NCBI RefSeq assembly: GCF_002904165.1
Contig: NZ_CVTD020000015.1
Location: 186,001 to 250,000, forward strand
Origin: Herbinix hemicellulosilytica
Lineage (GTDB): Bacteria; Bacillota; Clostridia; Lachnospirales; Lachnospiraceae
Reading direction: 5' to 3'
DNA length: 64,000 nt
Position 1 is the stretch's first letter; the number at the start of each line of letters is the position of its first letter. Made by a program: the position numbers and the translations under genes. Below, one piece after another: positions 48,436-56,539 of the stretch. A model generated the notes under the pieces. The model had not been told where the DNA came from. It saw only the letters and a list, made by a program, of their open reading frames with translations, and made no database searches.

Positions 48436-48469
48436 CCGGATAAGTTGTGTTATTCTACAACTTATCCGG
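48436..48469. terminator. thrS 3' hairpin
   Basis: CCGGATAAGTTGT / ACAACTTATCCGG, a perfect 13-bp stem with an 8-nt loop. On the minus strand it is followed by TTTGCTAATTTTG, a weak T-run. It lies 55 bp after thrS, beyond repeat copy 3. Confidence 0.65.
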
Positions 48470-48471
48470 CT

Positions 48472-48523
48472 GTTTACAAATTATTCACATTTTGTTTACA
48501 GTTTATTTACGGTGTCAGGTACC
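48472..48523 (-). repeat. interspersed GTGTCAGGTAC repeat, copy 3
   Basis: On the minus strand GGTACCTGACACC is followed by GTAAATAAACTGTAAAC and AAAATGTGAATAATTTGTAAAC, aligned with the core of copies 1 and 2. The 12-mer is inverted relative to the core when compared with those copies. It begins one base after the thrS stop codon. Confidence 0.65.
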
Positions 48524-48524
48524 A

Positions 48525-50480
48525 TTATTCTGTTACTTCAATCTTTCGAATTTCTTTCGTCCTGATTTCCCTGCAAATATCTTCAACAAATGTTGCAAGA
48601 GGTTTCGGACCTTCATCGCCAAGGTAACGGCTTCTTACGGATACCATACCTTCTTCCTCTTCTTTTTGGCCTACTATAAGCATGTAAGGAATACGATCCA
48701 GTCTTGCCTCCCTGATCTTATAACCGATCTTTTCTGCCCTTTCATCCACGGTTACAAGGACGTTGTTATTCTGCAGTTCTTCCTTAACCTTCCGCGCATA
48801 ATCATGATATTTTTCGGAAATAGGTAAGATACGAACCTGTTCGGGACACAGCCAGGTAGGCAGCATGCCGGCATATTTTTCGATAAGCCATGCCAGTGTC
48901 CTTTCATAGCAGCCGATACTTGTTCTGTGGATGATATAAGGACGTTTCTTCTCACCGTTGGCATCCACATAAGTCATGTCGAAACGTTCAGCAAGTATGA
49001 AGTCCAGCTGAATGGTAATCATGGTGTCTTCCTTGCCGTATACGTTCTTAGCCTGAATATCCAGTTTCGGTCCGTAAAATGCTGCCTCACCCTCGGCTTC
49101 GACAAATTCTACCCCGTTTTTGATAAGCATTTCACGCATCTTGTTTTGCATTCTTTCCCAGTCTTTTTCATCGCCCAGGTACTTTTCCTTATTGTTGGGG
49201 TCCCACTTGGACAAGCGATATGTAACATCCTTGTCAAGACCCAGGGTCTTTAAGCAATACATAGCAAGTTCAAGACATCCGGCAAATTCTTCTTCAACCT
49301 GCTCGGGAGTAACAATCAAATGGCCTTCTGAAATGGTAAACTGCCTTACTCTGGTAAGACCGTGCATTTCTCCGGAATCTTCGTTTCTGAACAGGGTTGA
49401 AGTTTCTGCATACCTGCAAGGCAGGTCTCTGTAACTTTTCGGTGATTGCTTATAAACATAGTATTGGAAAGGACAGGTCATAGGACGAAGGGCAAATATT
49501 TCGGAATCTTCCTTGTTTTCATCACCGATTACAAACATACCCTCTTTATAATGATTCCAATGGTCGGATATGACATACAAGTCTTTCTTAGCCATAAGAG
49601 GAGTCTTTGTTCTCATATAGCCTCTGCGTTCCTCTTCGTCCTCTATCCAGCGCTGCAGGGTCTGTATAATCTTAGCACCCTTCGGCATAAGAAGAGGAAG
49701 TCCCTGACCGATTACATCCACTGTAGTAAATATCTCCAACTCTCTTCCCAGCTTATTGTGGTCCCGTTTCTTGATATCTTCCAAATGAGCCAAATATGCA
49801 TCCAGATCGGCATTCTTATTAAATGCGGTACCATATACTCTTGTAAGCATTTTGTTCTTTTCCGAACCTCTCCAGTATGCACCTGAAGAAGAAATCAGCT
49901 TAATAGCCTTTAATTCCTTGGTATTCATCAGATGAGGACCTGCGCACAAATCCACAAATTCTCCCTGTTGATAAAAAGTAATCTCCGCGTCTTCAGGAAG
50001 TTCCTCAATCAGTTCAACCTTATAAATTTCACCCTTTTCCTTCATAAATGCTATAGCTTCATTTCTTGGTAAACTGAAGCGTTTAATCTCATGGCCTTCT
50101 TTTATAATTTTTTTCATTTCTGCTTCCAGTTTATCAAGGGCTTCCCGGTCAAAAGGAGCTATATCAAAATCATAATAGAAGCCGTTTTCAATGGCTGGCC
50201 CAATAGCAAGTTTAGCCTCCGGATAAAGCCTTTTAACCGCCTGAGCAAGAACATGGGATGCGGTATGGCGGTAGGCAGCCTTGCCTCCATCATCGTTAAA
50301 GGTTAAAATATTTAAGGTGCAATCTTTATCTACCACGGTGCGAAGATCAACAACCTTACCGTCAATTTCGGCTGCGCATGCGACTCTTGCCAGGCCTTCG
50401 CTTAAGTCCTTGGCTATTTCATATACGGACATTCCGCTTTGATACTCTTTTACTGATCCGTCTTTTAAAGTTATTTTCAT
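48525..50480 (-). CDS. thrS: threonyl-tRNA synthetase
   Basis: 651 aa, full length. N-terminal TGS domain (residues 1-62), the editing domain with HTASHVLAQAVKRLYP (HxxxH, about 72) and CAGPHL, the class II catalytic core (motif 2 RYAETSTLFRNEDSGEMHGL; zinc ligands including Cys in RPMTCPFQYY) and the anticodon-binding domain (VRILPISEKYHDYARKV). Start ATG at 50480 after AAAGGAG. Controlled by the T-box leader upstream. Confidence 0.97.
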   Translation of the reverse strand: MKITLKDGSVKEYQSGMSVYEIAKDLSEGLARVACAAEIDGKVVDLRTVVDKDCTLNILTFNDDGGKAAYRHTASHVLAQAVKRLYPEAKLAIGPAIENGFYYDFDIAPFDREALDKLEAEMKKIIKEGHEIKRFSLPRNEAIAFMKEKGEIYKVELIEELPEDAEITFYQQGEFVDLCAGPHLMNTKELKAIKLISSSGAYWRGSEKNKMLTRVYGTAFNKNADLDAYLAHLEDIKKRDHNKLGRELEIFTTVDVIGQGLPLLMPKGAKIIQTLQRWIEDEEERRGYMRTKTPLMAKKDLYVISDHWNHYKEGMFVIGDENKEDSEIFALRPMTCPFQYYVYKQSPKSYRDLPCRYAETSTLFRNEDSGEMHGLTRVRQFTISEGHLIVTPEQVEEEFAGCLELAMYCLKTLGLDKDVTYRLSKWDPNNKEKYLGDEKDWERMQNKMREMLIKNGVEFVEAEGEAAFYGPKLDIQAKNVYGKEDTMITIQLDFILAERFDMTYVDANGEKKRPYIIHRTSIGCYERTLAWLIEKYAGMLPTWLCPEQVRILPISEKYHDYARKVKEELQNNNVLVTVDERAEKIGYKIREARLDRIPYMLIVGQKEEEEGMVSVRSRYLGDEGPKPLATFVEDICREIRTKEIRKIEVTE

Positions 50481-50756
50481 TATAGAAACTCCTTTCTTTT
50501 AGATGTAAATATCATTTACAATCTTTTAATTAAATGTAATCATTTTTCCCGACATTAATTTTTTAATGTCATAAACTGAGCCATGTATCATTTTGATAAA
50601 ATCTTTAAGTTACATTTTTATTGCAGGCAAATGCCGTCAATATAATGTTTGTGACTCATTATTCCAAAAGTGCTGCAACAATATAACAGGTTTATCACGC
50701 GAAATCCGGGTAATTTATTAAAATAGCAACCAAGTATTTAATTAAGATTTCAATTA

Positions 50757-51015
50757 AAAAAGCCCGTCTCTTCCGATTTATTCTGTTAAACCGGAAGGGA
50801 CGAGCATATTAATATGCCGCGGTTCCACCCTTCTTGGCGCAATGCGCCCACTCAATTTGATTATAACGGAATCACCGGACCTTATTAGGGCCACTCCGAG
50901 GCGGTTTTCCTATACTTCCGAATAAGATACTTCCACCAAATGTATCTCTCTCTGTAATCTTCCGTATAGTACTCATCTCATCAACGTGTTATCACTATAT
51001 AACTTTTAAATTACT
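50757..51015 (-). promoter_or_regulatory. T-box riboswitch of thrS
   Basis: T-box core GGGTGGAACCGCGG on the minus strand (50818-50831). The terminator stem GCTCGTCCCTTCCG with its complement lies at 50762-50805, followed by six Ts. Stem I segment CAGAGAGAG is present, and an ACC codon (50903-50905) stands immediately 5' of GCCTCGGAG, a good Thr specifier. It responds to uncharged tRNA-Thr. The rest of the 50481-50756 gap is AT-rich with no further feature. Confidence 0.93.
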
Positions 51016-51023
51016 ATAGCATT

Positions 51024-51052
51024 ATGATATGCAAATTTTAGATAAAAATCAA
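51024..51052 (-). promoter_or_regulatory. promoter of the thrS leader
   Basis: TTGATT (51047-51052), 17-bp spacer, TATCAT (51024-51029) on the minus strand, just before T-box Stem I. Confidence 0.65.
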
Positions 51053-51089
51053 GATAAAACTTTTTACAGTCTAATTTTTTTAACCTTTA

Positions 51090-52070
51090 TTATAATAAGC
51101 TTTCCGCTATTCTTACAATCAAGGGTATAGTTGCCGCACAAAAGAGTACCGCCAGTGTAAATATTTCCGCTGCCAGTACGGAATTCTTCTTATATTTTAT
51201 AGAAAACAAAATAACCGTTGTCGCAGAAGGTGATGCTGCCATTATAACAGCTATAGTTTTTACTGTATCGTTAACCGGAAGCTTAACAATCAGAGCCGTT
51301 ATAAGCAAAGGTAACAATATAAGCTTTATAAAAAGCACATAATACATTCTTATATTTCTTATTAAAATTTTTATTATATTGGTTTTACCGATAGTAACTC
51401 CCGCTACCAGCATAGCTAAGGGCGTATTTAACGAAGCCACATGATTTAGAGCATCGTAAAGAACTTTCGGCACTTTTATCTGCAATATAAAACATATCAG
51501 GCCAAGAAATATTGATATTATTGACGGTGATAAGAACATACCTGCCATTTTCCTAAACTTCAGTTCTTTAATGCCTGACATCATCATAACTCCGTGGGTC
51601 CATATCAGAATATTGAACAAAGTTATATAAGCTGTAACATAAAACACTCCTTCACTGCCGTATATGCCGCTTACAAGCGGAATACCCATATAGCCCACAT
51701 TGGCATATGAGGAAGCAAAACGTTCCACTTCAACGTTTTCATTTTCAATAATCTTACTACTACGCTTACCGTCTTCAGTTACGAAAATCCGCTTCTTTTT
51801 CCTTATAAGTATGTAAGAAACCGAAATACCTACCACATGGACCACGGTGGCAAAAAGTAAAGAAAGCAGCAATCCCTCCATCAGTTCCGTACTGAAATCT
51901 CTCTGGTATGATACAAAGATAACTGCCGGCGTAACTAAATACAGTAAAATATCCGAAAGTTTTCTGTTGGTTTCGTCATCAATAAGTTTGACTTTGTAAC
52001 AAATAACTCCTATCAATATAATTATAAAAATAATAAGAATCTGATTTAGCAATATACCGGATAACGACAT
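51090..52070 (-). CDS. AEC-family (auxin efflux carrier-like) transporter
   Basis: 326 aa, about ten transmembrane helices in two inverted halves. Typical segments are ILLYLVTPAVIFVSYQR and YANVGYMGIPLVSGIYGSEG; a basic cytoplasmic loop (KKKRIFVTEDGKRS) comes between. Bacterial AEC carriers export or exchange carboxylates such as malate. RBS AAAGGGG precedes the ATG. It is 38 bp after the M16 peptidase gene and may share its transcript. Confidence 0.88.
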   Translation of the reverse strand: MSLSGILLNQILIIFIIILIGVICYKVKLIDDETNRKLSDILLYLVTPAVIFVSYQRDFSTELMEGLLLSLLFATVVHVVGISVSYILIRKKKRIFVTEDGKRSSKIIENENVEVERFASSYANVGYMGIPLVSGIYGSEGVFYVTAYITLFNILIWTHGVMMMSGIKELKFRKMAGMFLSPSIISIFLGLICFILQIKVPKVLYDALNHVASLNTPLAMLVAGVTIGKTNIIKILIRNIRMYYVLFIKLILLPLLITALIVKLPVNDTVKTIAVIMAASPSATTVILFSIKYKKNSVLAAEIFTLAVLFCAATIPLIVRIAESLL

Positions 52071-52108
52071 ATAAAACCCCTTTGGTTAAATAAGGATAGT
52101 TTAAATAA

Positions 52109-53338
52109 TTATTTTATGTTTCCTACCAAACATATGGAGGAATTGGATATATCCAAATATTTGATTACAAAATCCTGCACATCTTCAATGGTTACTTTAT
52201 TAATACCCTCAATCGTTTCATCCAGAGGTACCAACCTGCCCCGGTTAAGCATAGATTTTCCGTTGGCATTCATCCTGTTTTTTGCCCCTTCACTTCCCAA
52301 AATAAGCTCCGTCTTTATCTGTTCTTTTGTCATGGCAAGTTCGTCAGGGGTAATCCCGTTTTTCCTTAAATCTTCTATTTCATCGTAGATCATATTTAAT
52401 ACCGTATCTTTTTGGCCGGGGTTCATAGCCGCATATATATGGAGCAGACCTGTCGTCTTATATGAACTGCCGTATGAATAAATAGCATATGTCAGTCCGG
52501 CTTCTTCCCTCACCTTTTGGAACAATCTCGAATTGACACTTCCTCCGAGGATGGAATTAAGTATTGACAGAGCAAACCTTTCTTCCGACAAGAAGGATAT
52601 GCAATCAAAAGCCATATTTATGTGAAGCTGTTCAATATCCTTACGTTTTTTGCATACCACCTTGCGATAAACCGGTTTTTCGGGAGGGATATAGTCCTTT
52701 ATGCCTTTAGGTCTTATTTTACCGAATTCCTCTTCGACAAGTGCAAGTATTTCTTCCCGATCAAAATTGCCGGCTATCGATATTACAATATTTTCGCCTG
52801 TATAAAATGTATGCAAAAAATCAAGAATTTGCTCCCTGCTTATCTTCCTTACCGTAGTTTTTTTACCTGAGATAATATATCCCAAAGGATGATCCTTCCA
52901 AATTCTTTGCTGAAGCAAATCATGAACCAAGTCTTCAGGAGAATCTTCATACATATCAATCTCTTCCAAAATAACGCCCTTTTCTTTTCTTAAGGCTTTT
53001 TCGTCAATCAGAGAATTATTTAGCATATCCCCGATAATCCTTATTGCCATCGGCAAATGCTCACTAAGGGTTGTCGCATAGTAAGAAGTACATTCCTTAC
53101 TGGTATATGCATTAATATTACCGCCGATTTTCGCCATTTCATCAGCTATCTGTTTGGCGGTTCTGTTTTTTGTTCCTTTAAACATCATATGCTCTATTAC
53201 ATGGGCAATACCATTATTGCTTTCATCTTCATTAGCGGAACCTACCCTGACCCATACTCCAAAGGCGGCACTTTTAAGATATGGCATAATTTCCGTTACA
53301 ACGGTTATCCCATTGGAGAGTTTATCAATACTAATCAT
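52109..53338 (-). CDS. M16 (insulinase/pitrilysin) family zinc metallopeptidase
   Basis: 409 aa. The inverted zinc motif HVIEH (HxxEH) lies near residues 45-50 (NGIAHVIEHMMFKGT), with the distal Glu in EKGVILEEIDMYED (about 123). Two M16 domains are seen; the family is represented by Bacillus YmxG/MlpA, usually encoded next to pnp. Here pnp lies 10 kb away, with an accessory island and an LCP gene in between. RBS GGAAGAAC precedes the ATG. Confidence 0.93.
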   Translation of the reverse strand: MISIDKLSNGITVVTEIMPYLKSAAFGVWVRVGSANEDESNNGIAHVIEHMMFKGTKNRTAKQIADEMAKIGGNINAYTSKECTSYYATTLSEHLPMAIRIIGDMLNNSLIDEKALRKEKGVILEEIDMYEDSPEDLVHDLLQQRIWKDHPLGYIISGKKTTVRKISREQILDFLHTFYTGENIVISIAGNFDREEILALVEEEFGKIRPKGIKDYIPPEKPVYRKVVCKKRKDIEQLHINMAFDCISFLSEERFALSILNSILGGSVNSRLFQKVREEAGLTYAIYSYGSSYKTTGLLHIYAAMNPGQKDTVLNMIYDEIEDLRKNGITPDELAMTKEQIKTELILGSEGAKNRMNANGKSMLNRGRLVPLDETIEGINKVTIEDVQDFVIKYLDISNSSICLVGNIK

Positions 53339-53467
53339 TCAAAGTTCTTCCTTTCATTCGTGCAATGAAGAATAATACTAATGAAATATTGTAACATATT
53401 CGGCTTCAAATAACAATATTGTTATCCTCTCTAGGCTTACAAAGAAATATGACAATTTAGTGCCACA

Positions 53468-53515
53468 AAACCCCTGCTATGTTCTGGTCTGTGACCGAAA
53501 TCATAGCAGGGGTTT
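53468..53515. terminator. bidirectional hairpin at the right edge of the M16 gene
   Basis: AAACCCCTGCTATG / CATAGCAGGGGTTT, a 14-bp perfect stem with inner GGTC/GACC. It separates the accessory peptide island (minus strand, ending at 53626) from the M16 gene. Confidence 0.65.
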
Positions 53516-53625
53516 AATCAACCATGATTTTTATATATATGCTATAATGATATTTTATTTAACCTTATATTAAATATAATAAAGTGATAATCTTATCTTT
53601 TGGTATCTTATATCAATAAATAAGC

Positions 53626-54060
53626 CTAAGTACTGATAGGTTTTTTATAGTATACAAGACAAAAATAAACTAATAATCCTATTGCAAATAAGATAAATTT
53701 AAAAATATCTAATACATGATAAAATGCAAAATCAATCACTAAGCTTGCTATAACCAATAATATAGTGGTACTGACTTTATGTGCATTTTTTAAATTATAT
53801 AAAGAATAAAACATGCACATTCCAATTAGTATAAAAAAAACTAAATAAGCAGGTGCTTCATCAAGCAAAGATAAAGATATAAGTACGGTACTTGTTGTCT
53901 GAAGCGCTAGCAATATAGGCTTCTTTATTGATATTTTTTTTCGTGATAGTATATCTATTGCTCCTAATAAACCGATACCAATAGCAAAATATATAACTGA
54001 AATTAATTCAACAGAATTTATTAAAATTCATATTAAGAAAACAGCAATAAAATCTATCAT
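53626..54060 (-). pseudogene. small multi-helix membrane protein, N-terminus interrupted
   Basis: From the ATG at 54060 the frame reads MIDFIAVFLI, then a TGA at codon 11, then resumes ILINSVELISVIYFAIGIGL and continues to 53626. The later part has four or five hydrophobic helices (for example FKFILFAIGLLVYFCLVYY). No downstream start with a ribosome site is evident, so the gene is probably broken. By position in a bacteriocin-type island it may have been an immunity or accessory membrane protein (inference). Confidence 0.5.
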
Positions 54061-54062
54061 AA

Positions 54063-54197
54063 TTAGTATCCAAGTGCTTCTTTAGCAGATTGTACTGCTA
54101 CATTTGATAAGCACCTGTTATTTCACCCTTTCCAGCATAATATAGTCCACAAAATGGCACCAGCTACTAACAAATTAGAACTATTTACATAATTCAT
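54063..54197 (-). pseudogene. decayed bacteriocin-like precursor peptide
   Basis: Reading from the ATG at 54197, one frame gives MNYVNSSNLLVAGAILWTIL. A shifted frame gives PFCGLYYAGKGEITGAYQ, and the first frame again gives NVAVQSAKEALGY before the stop. The mosaic of small, Gly/Ala-rich pieces is what a short bacteriocin precursor broken by two indels would look like. It lies between the S41 gene and the membrane-protein remnant. Confidence 0.35.
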
Positions 54198-54218
54198 AAT
54201 TATTCCAGATAATAAGCT

Positions 54219-55828
54219 TTATAAATCTTCTGAAATTAACTTATTCACAATAAACTTTAGCTGTGTATCATATTTAAGCATTTCATTTATTGTCTTAAGT
54301 CCGCTTTCAATATTAATACCTTTTTTATAATCATAAATATTTGGGGTAACATAATAATCAGGTGCTGTTCCGTATTTTGAATTAGACATACCGTCTTTAT
54401 TTATTCCGTAAGACCCCATAAAACTTATTAATATCCCGCTATTTGGCAATCTTATTACACAACTAGTATCTCCCAAACCTTCTCCTGCCGTATTTTGCCC
54501 TACCAAAATTGCATGATTGCCGTTTTTCATTATTGCAGCGAATGTGTCTGCAGCCGAACCTGTCGCCTCACAAATTAGTACATACATGTTTTTAGATATT
54601 GCGGGTTTTTTTCCCCATATTCAATTTTACGTTTATATGAGTAATATAAATTGGTTTTATTTTTTATTCCAATTACAGGATTCTTGATTATTTTACTTCT
54701 ATACTCATATTTAAATGCAGAATGAAATTCTGTAAACGGTACATAGTACTTATATGTAAATTTGTATTCTTTATTTATAAAGTGATCTAAAATACCATCA
54801 ATAAATGTCAATAGATGTCCGCCATTATTGTTTCTTATATCAAAAATTACAGTATCAATACTATCCTTCTTTTCAATAATCTCCTCTGAAAGCTTACGTA
54901 TTTTATTAAGATATCTGATTTGAAAAGAATCTATCCTATAATAACAAATCCGTTTTACTTCATCTAATAAATAAAAAATTTCAGGTTGCTCTTCATTTAA
55001 GTTATAAATATATGAAAATTCATACTCAGGCGCATGATATAGATTATATTCTATCCCGTTATTCATTCGAACCGATACCGGTTCGCCTTGAACCTTATTA
55101 AAAATTAGACTACTAAAATATAATGCATTCTTCCTAAAACTGAAATTCTTATTTAATATACTTTCATGGTTGTCAATGAACTCCTGTACCGGCTGGCCAT
55201 TAATATGAGTAATATAAGTGTCAAAAAATTCAGTCTCATAATACCTTCCGTCAATATACTTAAATTTTACTATGTCATCCAAATTATAATTTTTTACATT
55301 CTCATATAATAGATTTTTCCAATATTGAAGTCGTTCTATATATAAATTATTTTCCATGATATTGGACAAATTATTTACCTGAATATTTTCCAGAAAAACA
55401 GGGTCAGGAAACAAAAGATAAGTATGTGCACTTTTAACAGTCGAAAAATATTTATACAGAGTAAGATAAAATTCAAAATCATTTTTCGTATCTTCTATCA
55501 ACTTACGAAACTTATCATTTTTCTCTTCAAAAACTATTCCGTATATTTCTTCATCTATATGAATCAATGGATAATTCTCATACATAAAATCTATCATAAA
55601 CTGAAAATCAGCTGCTTTTTCTTCAACCGACAAAGAATCCGATTCCTTTTTATTGTTATTTACCAAATTATAATCCTTATAATTTATGCCTACATATGGT
55701 TTCCTGAATTTATCACTAAAAAAAATCAAATCTACAAGAAAATATATATCCCATATGATAATAATACTAAGAAATATTATCTTTATCATCTTTTTAATGT
55801 TATGTTTAGAAAACTTAATTTTAAACAT
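54219..55828 (-). pseudogene. S41-family serine protease, split by a frameshift
   Basis: First frame (55828 to 54575): a signal-anchor helix (IIFLSIIIIWDIYFLVDLIF), then the S41 core with DTVIFDIRNNNGGHLLTF, ending NPQYLKTCMY and a stop. Second frame (54587 to 54219): MYVLICEATGSAADTFAA, with the S41 catalytic Ser in the GSAAD motif, and AILVGQNTAGEGLGD. The halves join if one A is added to the five-A run at 54589-54593, giving a protein of about 535 aa. S41 proteases near peptide exporters often act on secreted peptides. Either a true frameshift mutation or a sequencing error. Confidence 0.75.
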
Positions 55829-55844
55829 ATATTCTCCTTATTTG

Positions 55845-55903
55845 ATAACCTCCTATGTTTTTTGAGGTTGGAAATCCATTTTTTTGAAAACATAGGAGGT
55901 TAT
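55845..55903. repeat. long perfect hairpin between the precursor peptide and S41 genes
   Basis: ATAACCTCCTATGTTTT (55845-55861) and AAAACATAGGAGGTTAT (55887-55903) form a 17-bp perfect stem with a 25-nt loop. No T-run follows on the minus strand, so it may serve as an mRNA processing or stabilising signal after the peptide gene. Confidence 0.6.
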
Positions 55904-55942
55904 TAATTTAATATAAAGATAAATCAGATCATACCAAAATTC

Positions 55943-56224
55943 TTAAGTTATGTATTGATATAATGTTAAATAACTAACGCCTCCACCGCCGTAATAACTA
56001 CTGCTGGTTTGACTTTTTTCGATCCTTTCAAGTCTTGCCGTTTCGGCTTTATATGCTTTATCATAATAATAATCATAAATATGATCTTTTCCGGTTTCGT
56101 ATATTCCATTTAATGTTATAAGCGTACCTGCTATTGATAAAATCGTACCAATAACGCATCCACCGCTTAATTCTAATATTTGATCATCAGGAATATTTTC
56201 AAAAGCCAAATCAGCAATAACCAT
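55943..56224 (-). CDS. double-glycine-leader precursor peptide (bacteriocin-like)
   Basis: 93 aa. The leader MVIADLAFENIPDDQILELS ends in GG (residues 21-22), the type cut by C39 peptidases of ABC exporters; such an exporter is encoded directly upstream. The core begins CVIGTILSIAGTLITLNGIY, a hydrophobic stretch, then an Asp/Tyr-rich DHIYDYYYDKAYKAE and a C-terminal YYGGGG. RBS GAGGTGA precedes the ATG. I do not recognise the core. It could be a bacteriocin, signal peptide or other secreted peptide. Confidence 0.65.
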   Translation of the reverse strand: MVIADLAFENIPDDQILELSGGCVIGTILSIAGTLITLNGIYETGKDHIYDYYYDKAYKAETARLERIEKSQTSSSYYGGGGVSYLTLYQYIT

Positions 56225-56225
56225 C

Positions 56226-56420
56226 TACTTCACCTCATTCTCGTTGATTTTTATAGTAGTAATAATCATTATATGCATCAACTGTTCCGCGTCTGGTACC
56301 TTCTGCTGCTGCATTTTTATATTCACTGACAACATATTAACAACCGCTTTACCTACATCATAAACTATATAGCAACAGGTGCAAAAACAGGTACCAAAAG
56401 AATTATAATTGTCACTTCCT
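56226..56420 (-). pseudogene. remnant of a second precursor-like peptide
   Basis: The minus strand shows YIVYDVGKAVVNMLS in one frame and EYKNAAAEGTRRGTVDAYND with YYYYKNQRE and a stop in another, with no intact start. The Tyr-rich end resembles DHIYDYYYDKAY of the intact neighbour. Another frame gives a Cys-rich GTCFCTCCYIVYDVG reading. Likely a degraded peptide gene; the assignment is weak. Confidence 0.3.
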
Positions 56421-56539
56421 TTTTTAAAATATAAATTAATATTTAAGACACTGTCACACTAACATAAATTTACAATATATAACATGACATATTTGAAAAA
56501 TTATTTATATATAATCAGCTAATACCTTGGCAGATAATG

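Noticed and set aside
49120-49886. Long plus-strand frames opposite thrS
   Set aside because: They are antisense shadows of the well-conserved thrS reading frame.
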